63,721 bases of DNA from Acephala macrosclerotiorum (GCA_014904845.1 MU119477.1:5490-69210); one strand, 5' to 3'. Shown: positions 12,785 to 23,355, counted from the stretch's first letter. Numbers and translations are program-made. Notes: generated by a model not told the origin, from the letters alone.

Positions 12785-15599
12785 TAAACTAATATTATAC
12801 TTACAAATTTAAATATAAAAAATTAAATTATTATTAAAAAAATTAAAAATTATTTCGTAATCGATTATAATAATTAAATTGAAATTATAATTATTTTTAT
12901 TTTTCGTTTTTAATTATATTATATAAAATATTAAATTTATTTCAAAAAAATTAAAAATATTATCGAATTATAATTCGAAGTTTAATTATATAAAAAATTA
13001 ATTTTTAAATAAATATAAATTTAAATATATTAAATAATTTTAATAATATTATATTTTTAATAATTATATTATATTATTTTAATTTAAAATATATCGAGTT
13101 TATATAATTAATAATATTATAAAAACTTATTTTAACGAATTTACTATTTTTAATAATAATAAAAAATATTATTTCGTAAAATATTTCGTTTATTTATATT
13201 TAAAATAAAATTTCGTTCATTGTAATTTTTTTTTTAATTAAAATATTCGAATATAAAAATTTTATTTTTTTATTTTTAATAAAATTATTAAAAAACTTTT
13301 AAAATTATTACGAAATTGCGTTCAAATTTATAATTAAATTATTGAATTTAACGATTTTTTTATTCGTTTATAAATATTAAATATTTTATATTAAATATAA
13401 ATCGAAAAATTTAATCGTAATACGAATAAAATTTTTTATAAAACGAGTTACTTTTTTTAATTCGATATACGTTTATAATAAAAAATTATTTAATATTATA
13501 TATATTCGTTTTAAAATTAATTTTATTAATTTTAATTAATAATTCGATTAAATCGATTTTTTTTTGAAATTTTATAATATATTTTATAAATATAATTTAA
13601 AGTAGTTTATAAAGTTTTATATTAATTAATTTTCGAATATTTTATTTTTATTTATTTTAATATTTATTTTTATTAATATTATTCGCGAATTATATTTTAT
13701 AAATAATTAATTATTAAATTTTATTATTTTCAATTAATCGTTATTTAAACGAATTATTATAATTTATTTTTTAATTATTAAAAAAACGTAATTTCAAGTA
13801 AAAATTATTTATATTTAATTATTTATAATATTTTTTATAAGAAAATAATTTTTCGTTTTTATAATTTAAATTTTAATATCGTTTTTCGATAATATAAAAA
13901 TCGAAAATATTTTAATTTTAAAACGTTTTTAAAAATCGAAAAAATTAAATATAAATAAATTTATTATTAAAATATTTTACGTTTTTATAAAAAAAAAATA
14001 TTTATAAATTTGAAAAAAATTATTTATATGTATTTAAAATCGCGTTTATAATAAAAATATTTAATATTAATATTTTAAAATTATTTATTTTTATTTTTTT
14101 TATTATTTTAAATTGTATTTTTAATTTAATATTTTTTTTACGTATTATTTATAATTTTAAACGTTATTACAATTAATTATTTTATTTTTATATATGTTAT
14201 TATTTTTTTTATTATTAAATAATTCGTTAAAAAAAAATTTTATAATCGTTTTAAAAAAGTATTTTTTTCGTATAAATTATTTTTATAATATATATTATAT
14301 CGATTCGATTATTATTTAATATTTCGAGATTTAAATTTTTCGTATTTTTTTTATTTTATTTAAAAATTTTCGAGTTCGATTTTTTTAATTATATTAAATT
14401 CGAATTTTATCGTTTTAATTTTTTATTTAATTAATATTTATAATATTTCGTTATATTTTATCGATAAACGAGATTTCGATCGAGAAAAATTCGAAGTTTA
14501 TAAATATTAAATCGATTAAATATATTTATAATAAATGTAATTTTTTATTATTATTAACGTTTTAAAAAATAAATATATTATTTATCGTATTAATTTAAAA
14601 AAAAAAATTTAAATTATAATAAAAATTATTAAAAAATTAAATTAAAAAATAAATAAAAAATAGTTTTATTATTAAAATTTAAAAAAAAAAAAAAAATTCG
14701 AACGAATACTCGATTTTTAAAGTTCGATTAATAATATCGAATTAAAAACAAACGTATAATACGTAATCGCGCTTTATAATAAAAATAAATAAAATAAAAA
14801 TAAAAAGTTTATATTTTTATTCGTTTATATATTTATTATTAATCGAGTAATATTTTTATTTTTTATATATTAAAATAAATTAAACAATTTATAAAATATT
14901 TAAATATAAAATATAAATTTAAACGATAAAATATTTTTTATTATTTCGAATAATAAATTTAAATTAATTTAATTATAACGAGTTTTTAAACGTTTTATTT
15001 AATTTATTAATTCGAGAATAAAAAATTTTTTTTTAATTAATAAATATTTTTTTTACGTTAATATAAAATATTACGAGAAACTTTTTATATTTACATATTA
15101 CGCACGTAATTTCTATTTATATATAGTCGAGTTTTTTATTTATAATTATAATTTAATTATTTATATTATATATATTTATTTATTTGCGTAATATAAAGTT
15201 TATTAATTGGTATAATTTTTATAGAATTATACTTTTAATTTTATTATTTTATATAACGTATAAATTTCAATTTTTAAATATAAATTTATTTTAATTACTT
15301 TTTATAATATATTCTTAAGAATTAAATAAACTTATATCGAATAATAAAAATTTAATTATTATATTTCAACGTTTTTTTATTTACTTTTTAAAAATACTTA
15401 AAAAACGTTTTTTATATATTAGAATATTTAATATGCATTCGAAAAACTTAAAATTTAACTCGTCGATTATTTTAATATTATTTTTTAAATTACTAAACTT
15501 ACGATATATTTTAACGCATTAATTAATTTCTTACGATTTTTTAAAAGTACTAAAAATATTCGCCATATGAAAACCGAGTATAATAAGAAGTCTAATATC

Positions 15600-16220
15600 G
15601 AGAAAAAAAGAGCAATAAATAATATGTTTAATATTATATTGAAAAACTTTTTTAAGATTTCTATCTTAGAACATGAGAACCGAGGTCTTCGTAATGCTAC
15701 TATTATAGAGTAGAAGAAGCGTAAAAGGGGTAAAAAACTAGATTTAAAAAGTGAAAAAAGTAATAGAATAGAAGTATAATTTCCATCGAAAGTAGTCAAA
15801 GCGGTAGTCTATTAAGCCGAGTTAGAAGTCAAAATTCAATTGAATAAAGAAGCTAAGGAGACTAAGAAAGTTGCAAAGGCAGCTAAAAAAGCGGAAAACG
15901 ATCAAAAGAAAAATGAGCAAACCGCCCGTCAAACAGCGAAGCAATTGTAGTAAGAATTGGCAAAAACTGCTTCTACTTTATTTACCCCGCCATAAAAGGC
16001 TCTCGCCGAGTCTAAAAAAAAGACGGTTAAGCTTTAGACACTTGTTTTAAAGGCTTCAGAAGCTAGTATGCCTCTTTCTAGCTTTTAGAAGCAGTAGCAA
16101 AAAGTTATCCAGAGTTTGGTAGTCACATTAAAAGTAGTCGTGCCGGATTCAGGGCCGAAACAAGTAAAACGCAGTAGGCGCACAATCAGACTACCAAAAA
16201 AATTCGAACATGAAAAATAA
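15600..16220 (+). pseudogene. C-terminal remnant of a pogo/Tc1-type DDE transposase
   Basis: Read on the plus strand in one frame, the region encodes the tail typical of fungal pogo/Fot1-like transposases. There is a HENRGLRNATII block near 15,670, a basic KKRKRG stretch, a long Lys/Ala/Gln-rich coiled region near 15,850-15,950, and the closing RRTIRLPKKFEHEK motif ending at TAA 16,218-16,220. At least six in-frame TAG/TAA codons interrupt it, most at positions where Gln (CAG/CAA) would be expected, which is the C-to-T signature of RIP. The catalytic DDE domain is not recognisable because upstream DNA is fully AT-converted. The open frame on the opposite strand (15,485-15,799) is an antisense shadow. 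Confidence 0.8.
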
Positions 16221-16296
16221 CTTTACGCGATTGTATCTAGACAAATAGTGATTCTTTGTTTCAAGTTTCAAGTCAATTAATAAAATGGTTGTAGTT

Positions 16297-16611
16297 TTAT
16301 AAAATTTTAAAGTATAGTGGTAGTTTGATAAATGGGAGGGTGCTTTTAACCGGGTGGTGCTCGCTTACGGGAATTCGGTTACTCGCTTCAGCGCTTGTTT
16401 TCAGATAGCTCTCTACCTGTCTACCTAGGTATCCTTCATTTACCTTTAAACAGAATGATGGAAGAATAGAACGCGATACCTTGCAAAATATATCAACAAT
16501 CTGTTCATGCAGGATGTCCAAAATCTTTTCCCTCTGTCCCTGGGGCAATTCCGAGCCCCTCGGAAGGTATCGAGAAAATCTGCGAAGATGACGATGCAGA
16601 TATATAATCAC
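16297..16611 (-). CDS. Unrecognised fragment, weakly RGS-like
   Basis: A 104-codon minus-strand frame contains a helical-looking stretch (FSRYLPRGSELPQGQREKIL, then a segment with DIFCKVSRSILPSF). It vaguely resembles helices 5-7 of fungal regulator-of-G-protein-signalling (RGS) domains, but the conserved core is absent. A possible 3' splice site (TTCGCAG) lies just before FSRYL, so it may be the last exon of a gene whose upstream part is lost or overwritten by the decarboxylase remnant. It sits between the transposase remnant and a pseudogene. I regard it as a probable coding relic rather than a live gene. Confidence 0.25.
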   Translation of the reverse strand: MIIYLHRHLRRFSRYLPRGSELPQGQREKILDILHEQIVDIFCKVSRSILPSFCLKVNEGYLGRQVESYLKTSAEASNRIPVSEHHPVKSTLPFIKLPLYFKIL

Positions 16612-16851
16612 AGGACGTCATGACACGACCAGCACCATCAAGTACCATCAAGTAAGTATATTTCTCAAATGGCTCCCTTTCAATTTCTCGTCTCTCTTAG
16701 ACATCAATCGGAAGTAGCTGTACCAAGTCGACATTCAGTCACATGGCATAGTTTGACGATAACTCGCCACGGGCCTCATTCGCTCGAGTCCAGCTCCGCC
16801 AACCCTTACACGAAGATATACCACGACCCACCAGATGCAGTAACTGATGCT

Positions 16852-18120
16852 TAAGCCCGGAAACTCCATTCGCTGCCATATCGAAATAGTCTCAGTTCAT
16901 CTATCCTTAGACTTCGCAACCTCTCTCGAGAACAGCAAGGCCCAGACATGCTCCGGCCTCTTTCGACCGATTCCGGCACGATGAAGAACCTCAAATCATC
17001 TTTCGCAGACTCGCACATGCGGATTGAAGAAGGAGAGTGAGCACGCCAAGCCACCATTCGAGAACTCCCCACGTCTGTGGAGCTTGTAGGCGTCAATGTG
17101 CATTTGGATGCGGGAGCCATCCAGGAATTGGATTGGCATAAAGAAGCTGTTGAACGGAGGTGTTTTTGGCTTGATCAATTGATTGATTGAACCATTATTT
17201 TACAGTCCGAATGCCCCCTTTTATCATGTCCTGCCGATCATCGTTTCAGAGTAGGGCATTGACCTCTGACTTGCGACAGAAGCTGAGTGGACATATATGC
17301 TTGCTGGTTCTGCGAGAGCTATAGCTTTGGATCTCGAAAGTGGAAACTTAATTGGTGATGTTGAAAATGGTTATTTGTGGTCTTTCCCTGCTGGACGCCC
17401 TCACAGTATCCAAGGACTTGGAAAAGATGGTTGCGAGTTCTTGATGGCATTCGACGATGAAAATTTCAGCGAAGACCCGACGTCCTTGTTGAGTGCTTCC
17501 TAGCACATACCCTCCGAGTGTTCTGGCCAAGAACTTCGGACTTGATCCGGAAATCTTTAAGCATGTGCACATAGAGGAGAGATACGTTTTTCAAGGCGAC
17601 AAGGATGATAAGATGCCAGACAAGGAAGTCATCAAGAGGAGCAAGTTGATGATCACTCATAAAATGCTTGATCAGAAACCAGAGAAATTCAGTGGCGAAG
17701 TCAGGATCACCGATACAGAGAAATTCACTCTCTCGAAGACGGTCTCAGCAGCTCGTGTGACGGAATCAGAGAGACGCACTAGCATCCTAACGCAGACGAA
17801 CGGTCTTTTTTCATCAGAGGCAGTGCGAGAATCCGTCTTCGCCAGCAGCAGGACAGCAAGAACTTTTAATCTCTCTGCTCAAAATGTGGGAATTGTCTTG
17901 AAGAGTATAGGGCATTATCAGCGAGGCGGAGGAGGTTGAGATGCTTGAGGTCTTCAGGGCGCCGAAATTCGAAGACTTTAGCTTAGAGCAGTGGCCTAGA
18001 AACGCGCCTGGGAGAATGGTTGGAGAACGCTTGTTCCAGAAACATCCCAACGCTGAAAGGAAGTTTGTGGAGAAGTTGAGGGCGGGGATGGAGGCTGTGA
18101 AGTCCGATTCCAAAGCCTGA
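16852..18120 (+). pseudogene. Oxalate decarboxylase (bicupin) pseudogene
   Basis: Plus-strand pieces in shifting frames match the fungal oxalate decarboxylase family (oxalate to formate plus CO2, Mn-dependent, two cupin domains). In order they show PDMLRPLSTDSG (about 16,940), RELP...GVNVHLDAGAI (about 17,060-17,115), the first cupin with [18 protein letters not shown] (about 17,365), VLAKNFGLDPEIF (17,517), SGEVRITDTEKF (17,690), RTFNLSAQNVGIV (17,860) and MLEVFRAPKFEDF (17,940), ending at TGA 18,118-18,120. The first metal motif reads DWH instead of HWH. The second reads H-stop-H-PNADER, where HWHPNADEW is expected. A TGA near 17,038 stands where Trp is usual, and there are at least two frameshifts. 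The region 17,148-17,281 may include an intron. The damage is mostly transitions. The gene is dead. Confidence 0.9.
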
Positions 18121-18447
18121 AAAGACGTTGACGATGAATGAGAAACGACCTTACAACGATTTTATTCTACAGTATTTTTAATTTCCTCGTATCTTATGTA
18201 CCTTTCCAGCGTCTCCTATGCTCTCTTTACTTCATCTTTTTGTACTCGCGATCAAATTTGTCGCGTTTCCAGTTCGCTTTGAAGTCGACTCGAATTTCAC
18301 TCTCGCAAGAGATATCCCGCTTCAAACTCAATCACTTCGTTTTTTTCTACATTAAGCCTATTGTGACTCCAAGTGGCCCTACCTCTGTTCAAAGAACATA
18401 ACGGAAGCCCTTGTTCTCCTTATCCGCCAAATACATAAACTCAGCAT
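18121..18447. other. Intergenic gap between convergent pseudogenes
   Basis: This is the shared 3' region of the oxalate decarboxylase and MFS remnants, which point toward each other. It is locally T-rich and contains no recognisable gene or signal. Confidence 0.6.
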
Positions 18448-20103
18448 TCAAGATCCCCTCATAGCGGCTTCCCCAGCCGCCTCAGCACGATCACGTTTCC
18501 TATTCTCCCAGAAGTTCCATGAGCAAACTGCAGCCAGGATAATGATTGATACAATCCACAAAATGATGGTCACAATCTTCGCATTATGGTTGTACGGCCC
18601 ATCACGGAATGTCTGCGGTCCGACAGAATACGCCAACCCTTGAGCAAAGAAAAATGATGGAGTTTGATGATGCTTTCTTGGTGGTTACAAGGATATTAGA
18701 CGAGATCATGGAGATGACGGTGAACCAGGATGAAGCGCTACATCCGCTCATGATGAAGCAGGCTGCAAGTTGGCCGTTTCGGTCATGCAGGGGCGAGACT
18801 CTTCCTAAGCCGACGAACAAGCTGACGGCAAATAAGGCGAGGAGACTGACGAGTATGGCTGCTCCGATTCTGTATTTAGTCCTATCAGCCAGGTAGCCAA
18901 AGCCGAATTTAGAGATGATGGTAATTGCCCTTTAGGACATAGCTAGGAGGAGGGTTGTCTTGGTGTCGAAACCCAGAGATTTGATCAGAATTGATGATAG
19001 CAAGACTAAGCTCGCAGCTAGGATTTGGGATGTCAAGACGAAAAGGAAATACAACAAGGTCCAAGCTAGAAGTCTGCAGAGCATTTCGGATGACCGTGGC
19101 CAAGGATGATATTTACCCTAAAGTCCGTCCATGCTTCTATCAACTGGTACAGTATCTCTTGTACTGCGTCGATCCCACTCCCTGATGATTATCCCTCAAT
19201 CTCCCAATCGCCAACGTCTTCTCCTCCTCCGAGAAGAGCTTCGCCGAAACCACCGACCCCGCCATAAAATGCAACATAGCAGCGCCATACACCACCGAAA
19301 TAAGACCCGTAATCAGGGAAAGAATCTTCCAGCTAGAAACCCCCACAGTAGGATGCTTCTCCTCTCCGACAACACACCCATAAGCAATAACACCACTAAC
19401 AATCGTCGCAACGCCTGTCATGCTAGACCAAATACCCACTCTCGTCTCATGTTCATACTTCCGATAGCAAGCAGCGTTGATCATCGAGAATCCACAATTG
19501 ATAGACACTTCCAAAATCCCGAGAGCGGTGCGTGGGGTCATGAGGCCGGCGAAGTTGTGGCAGGCGCTCATGCAGGCTAGGACTATACCCCAGATGATTA
19601 CACAGCATGCGATGTATTTGCCGGAGGAAAGATTTGGAAGAGTCGGTTGGGAATGGGTACTGCCGGCACATATCCAGCATAATAAATTGAACCTAGCTAA
19701 GTGTATTGGGCTGAGGTGAGACCTGCGTCTTTTTGAAGACCCATTACTCCCGCGTAGCTCAGGCTAGTAAGGATCCAGTAACCATCAAGAGTGTTAGAGG
19801 GATGTGAAATTACTTACATTCCCTTGTCGAGAAATTGCAGGACGTAAAATCCCAGAAGCCATGGGAGAATCTAGGTATCGATTTTCCGGAGGAGATATTT
19901 GTTGGTCTTCTCGTCAATGGCGACTCCCTCGAGGCTAACGTAGACATATGCTTTGTCTACGCCTTTACTTCGACACTTTTCAGATCAGAGACTTGGCCGT
20001 GATCGATATCCGTGTTCGGATTCCTTGGCCCAACTTTCTCGATTCTAATCTCAGAACTACTCACTTCTGTCGGTAATGAGCTTGCTTCAGGTGCTTTTCC
20101 CAT
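18448..20103 (-). pseudogene. MFS transporter pseudogene, allantoate permease (Dal5)-like
   Basis: Minus-strand fragments follow the order of the anion:cation symporter branch of the major facilitator superfamily, to which fungal Dal5-type permeases belong. There is a hydrophilic N-terminus starting MGKAPEASS, then RKIDT-stop-ILPWLLGFYVLQFLDKG, a likely intron (GTAAGTAATTTC), SYAGVMGLQ, and CHNFAGLMTPRTALGILEVS. These are followed by GIWSSMTGVATIVSGVIAYG, SEEEKTLAIGRLR, TSQILAASLVLLSS, FGFGYLADRTKYRIGAA and the tail SVGPQTFRDGPY with a last membrane helix and ENRKRDRAE. Stops at Trp/Arg-like positions and several frameshifts (for example near 19,640, 19,110 and 18,640) break it. It lies tail to tail with the decarboxylase remnant. 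Substrate is unknown; a small organic anion is typical of the family. Confidence 0.88.
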
Positions 20104-20378
20104 AATCTTCAATGAAGAGCAGAAGATGGAACTGCATTCAGCGTAAAGATCAAAAGTAGAAAAAGGCAAGAATGAACATGGAAATGAGGAAGACCTGGAG
20201 TTTTGAACTTCTTACCACAACTCCAGATTCTTATCAGTTGTCAGCGGAGATCAGATATCACTTCGGAAGGAAACTTCATTCAGCATTACCAAGATTGTAA
20301 ATCTAGAACAAATGAGCTTCGGACTTGAGCGCTCTAATTCGGAGGGGAGATCAGATACTAAAAGTGGAATGGAGGCAG

Positions 20379-20751
20379 TCAAGGTGGTGCCTGCACCTCA
20401 ACATTAATATGCAGATTATATCTAGTTTTGGCTATGAACATAACGGTGCCTTGGTTCTCGACCTCGACTTCGACTTCCGATTGTAAATTGATTTGAAGCA
20501 GTCCTGGAGAACGCGTTGGAACTTGAAAAGGGGTGACCAACGTATTTAGCGAGAGCAACTGACAAGCGTGTGCCGTCTCCAATTTGTCTTTGACGCTCAA
20601 GAATCTTGGCCTGAATCTTGTGATTTCCAATCGCTTCGAATATTTCTTGCCTGGCGTCAAGTGCTTCTTCACTGGTGTGGTCTGCCGCAAGAGCAATGAG
20701 GATTTCTGCCACTCCCCTTTTGTGATCAGCCGTAACCATTGCGGTGTGCAA
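20379..20751 (-). pseudogene. Unrecognised coding remnant
   Basis: The frame at 20,422-20,751 gives a helical, Ala/Glu-rich peptide (GVAEILIALAADHTSEEALD, then a segment ending LSVALAKYVGH). A second frame overlaps its end. No family is recognised. It lies just downstream of the ADP-ribosyltransferase-like pseudogene on the same strand, so it may be its last exon or the relic of another gene. Confidence 0.3.
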
Positions 20752-20799
20752 GTCCCTCGACTCTCCCCTTCCTGCTCTCCTCCCTCGCCCTACCTCACC

Positions 20800-22289
20800 T
20801 CATCGTTCGTTCGAATCAAATTCTGGCGAGCGGTTTCCTATCTTCGAAAGTCCTCGAGGACGTTGGATATTGAGCTGCCTAACATTCTCCTTGTCCTTCA
20901 TATAGTCGATGATCTCGACCTTATCCACACACCGGCGAGCCAACTCATCCATGCGTTTTAACCTAAACATGACTTGTGTGGCATAGGTCTCGCCAAAATC
21001 CATGGGCTTTAGATTGTCCGGACTCTCGTGCCATTTGTCGCTTCCCTCGCGGTAGGATGTCCCAGAGGTCTTCCCTCAGAGCATCTCGAATTTCTTAGCT
21101 GTTTTGAGAATATCTCCGTCGTTCCTTCTTCGACGAACATGGAATACTAACGAGGACCATACATCTTCTGGGACCGCTTCACTATTGCGTAGGAGATCTA
21201 CCGGTACGGTGAACTTGAGGACTGCGGCGGGAGCGGCCCCGCAAGTACTTCTAGCGAAGTATGCTGCGAATTTCTCGGTTGTGTGATGTGAGGTATAAAG
21301 CTAAGTCTGGACTGAAGTCCCCAATCCATCTTGATGTGATGCGTTCTATGCAAAGCCTCTTTTCGCGGGGATCGATATCGGGTTCGAGGGTTTTCTTCAA
21401 GTATGTGAAACTGCCGCCCCTGTAGAGCACAACCTCTTCTCTTTCATCAAGAGACGTGAAGGTAGCATTTTCAGGTAGTGGAACATTAGGCTGAGGGTTG
21501 GAGTCGGCGGTGATTATCCTCCTCCGTTCTTGGACGAATTTGTTGCACTCTTTGAGAAAATCCCAGACACGGCAAACAACTTTGAATGCCCAAACTTTTG
21601 CTGTCTGATTGTGACGAATAGCCTTGAAATTTGGATCCATGATTCCTTTATGAAAGCTTTGTTCGATGCCGATGTTCCTGGTACGGCAAGTCAGTAGCGA
21701 TACATTGTGTGGAAGTGAGCCTCCAGTACCGTTCCAGGGCACAAGTGAAAGACAACTTACGTGAGAACCAGGTGCCATTTCTCATCACTGTCGTCCGAGT
21801 CGGCATCCTCCGTGTCGTCACAATGCTAGATGCTGGTTTTTAAAAACTCATACATGCCAAGAGAGTACATCAGGCTAGGGTCAACCAGTCTGAAGATTGA
21901 TTTGGCCATGTCTTTTGTCAACCCTATTTTTCGAAACCAAATTAGCTGCATTCTCCTTGAAACTGTCAATTATATCTGAAGTCCAACTTACCACAATATT
22001 CAAGGGATTCGACACTGTACAGCTTCTGAGGAATCTGGAATGATTCGTGATCGGAGGTGTCGCTGGAGGGGCCTCGAAGAGAGATGCGGCGGATTTGAAA
22101 CATTCCAGCGCCAGCGGCGAGAGGTTTTTCTCCTTGGCTTTGAAGCCATTGAATGCTGTCATCCGACAATATGTTTCTTGAATATTCGAACTCCTTTTCA
22201 GCATGGATTTTGGCCCCAAGTTGATCTTCGGACGCTGCGGAAGGTTCAGACATTGTGGCAGCTTCGGACATTGGGAAATATTCGGACAA
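20800..22289 (-). pseudogene. Broken gene with ADP-ribosyltransferase-like region
   Basis: The gene starts at ATG 22,289 (MSEYFPMSEAATMSEPS). A clean intron (GTAAGTTGG to AAAAATAG) follows near 21,925-21,990. The frame then meets TAG near 21,831, continues with an acidic EDADSDDSDEKW stretch and passes a second plausible intron (near 21,680-21,760). A central region follows with VVLYRGGSF (about 21,420), RWIGDFSPDLALYLTSH (about 21,320) and EKFAAYFARSTCGAAPAAVL. A TGA near 21,085 breaks it, and DKWHESPDNLKPMDFGETYA comes after. YRGG, then D-F-x-P-x-x-A-x-Y-L-T, then a KFAAYFA helix recalls ADP-ribosyltransferase-like folds such as DUF3990. I infer this only from motif order. It has at least two nonsense changes. 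Confidence 0.5.
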
Positions 22290-22753
22290 TCTGCATATGT
22301 GTGAAGTCAGTATAAAAGAGAGAAAGGAGGACTTCGAGATTTGCGGCTCTAAAGTTGGACATGATTGGAAAATGAACTGGACATTGACTCAGACCGACGT
22401 TCTAGTTTCCGACCTCCGCCCGCTCCCGCTCCCGCTCCGTTAGCGCCTGCTACTGCCATTTCTACACAACGCTCTGCCTGCTGCATGAGATAGTCATGTT
22501 TGCTACGTATTGGCATAAAGTGCGACAAAACAAGGACATAGTCAGGTCATGTAAGCATTGAGTTCATGCTGCATAGTCACAAAATTCGATAATACAGCGG
22601 AAGTCAAGACCTGGGCCTCTCCAAAAGAAAGGATGTCTATCTGATGGAGGTCTATTATCGAATATATTAGCATTCATTTTAGCGTGACTCCAATGCTGGT
22701 GTATCTATTACAGCCAGGTTTGCCAAGCAAGCAGGAATTTGCTATGAAGGAAG
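22290..22753. other. Intergenic, no gene seen
   Basis: This holds the upstream region of the ART-like pseudogene, including a short C/T-rich run near 22,415-22,440 (repeated cgctcc). I see no coding sequence and no other clear signal. Confidence 0.5.
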
Positions 22754-22785
22754 GAGCATGAACGACTCGCGAGTCGTTCATGCTC
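22754..22785. repeat. Perfect 32-bp palindrome
   Basis: The half-site gagcatgaacgactcg is followed immediately by its exact reverse complement, with no spacer. It could extrude as a cruciform or bind a large dimeric protein. It lies about 80 bp upstream of the decayed tRNA copy. Confidence 0.97.
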
Positions 22786-22866
22786 TAATAGCAGAGTTGG
22801 ACTCTGTTATGCACGAGGTGAGGTGGCCAAAGACCGCAAGCCTGCATAACATGCAAGTAAAAATAT

Positions 22867-22937
22867 CGTCAGGTAGCTCAATGGTAGAGCGCGTCACTAT
22901 TAATGACGAGGTTGCCGGTGAGGTTCCGTCCGATGGG
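22867..22937 (+). pseudogene. Decayed tRNA-Thr copy, anticodon changed to ATT
   Basis: This 71-base segment matches the tRNA-Thr at 23,285-23,355 (opposite strand) without gaps, with about a dozen differences. The D arm, most of the anticodon arm and the variable region are identical. The anticodon has changed from AGT to ATT, the T loop and B-box are damaged (three changes), and acceptor stem bases 1-7 no longer pair with 66-72. No T-run terminator follows closely. I judge it a nonfunctional tRNA copy. A protein reading frame spanning it is spurious. Confidence 0.85.
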
Positions 22938-23264
22938 CACATGATTGTGTTGTGTCGAGGGCGTCTGCCAGTTTTGGGACTCAACAAAGAGGACTTGGTT
23001 CATTGAAGGGTCTTACTCAAGTAGGTGTACATTGCGTGACCCTTCTTCTTTGCTTTGTTGAAGTCCAGCTTTGTGTTTGGAGTAGGAAAAAAAGATGTTT
23101 CGGCTTTGATAAAGACGAGGGCGATAAGGGGTTCGTTTCGAGTTGGCGCTAGTATTCGCTAAGCACACGCTGCGGAATTTGCTCAGGAAGCAGCAAACTC
23201 TTCATCTCGACATCAAAAAGATGAATAGAACCAGACAAAGATTGTTGAGTGAAAAAAATAGCCC
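22938..23264. other. Spacer between inverted tRNA copies
   Basis: This is a 327-bp spacer. It contains a short cgagggc word at about 22,956 and 23,117, which equals the 3' acceptor strand of the intact tRNA. I see nothing else that can be named. Confidence 0.4.
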
Positions 23265-23271
23265 AAAAAAA
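23265..23271 (-). terminator. RNA polymerase III terminator (T7)
   Basis: On the minus strand seven consecutive T residues lie 13 bases after the 3' end of tRNA-Thr. A second run of seven T lies a few bases further on (23,252-23,258). T-runs of this kind end Pol III transcripts. Confidence 0.8.
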
Positions 23272-23284
23272 TAAAATATAAAGT

Positions 23285-23355
23285 GCCCTCGGACGGAATC
23301 GAACCGGCAACCTCGTCATTACTAGTGACGCGCTCTACCATTGAGCTACGAGGGC
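23285..23355 (-). tRNA. tRNA-Thr (anticodon AGT)
   Basis: The reverse strand folds as a complete cloverleaf of 71 bases without intron. The acceptor stem is GCCCTCG paired perfectly with CGAGGGC. The D arm is GCTC...GAGC and contains a good A-box, TAGCTCAATGG. The anticodon stem CGTCA/TGACG closes loop CTAGTAA, which gives anticodon AGT (Thr, read as IGU). The variable loop is AGGTT. The T arm GCCGG-TTCGATT-CCGTC carries one C-U mismatch. The B-box GGTTCGATTCC is intact and a T7 terminator follows. CCA is not encoded, as expected in a nuclear genome. Confidence 0.95.

Larger units (their letters stand above)
1..15500. repeat. AT-rich RIP-type block, gene-free
   Basis: This stretch is almost entirely A and T, with stop codons in every frame and no credible gene. 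The few remaining C and G bases lie mostly in CpG (for example 8 of the 12 cytosines in the first 180 bases), while CpC, CpT and CpA are rare. That is the footprint expected of saturated C-to-T mutation of duplicated DNA, as in fungal repeat-induced point mutation, with CpG spared. Decayed direct and tandem repeats can still be followed inside it. I infer that it consists of mutated transposons, probably heterochromatic. No individual element could be named from coding sequence except the transposase remnant at its right edge. Confidence 0.9.

Noticed and set aside
15485..15799. 104-codon minus-strand open frame with hydrophobic stretches
   Set aside because: It is antisense to the transposase remnant, whose protein motifs are on the plus strand; the hydrophobicity comes from T-rich DNA.
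22758..23006. 82-codon open frame
   Set aside because: It runs through the palindrome and the decayed tRNA copy; RNA-gene similarity explains the sequence better.
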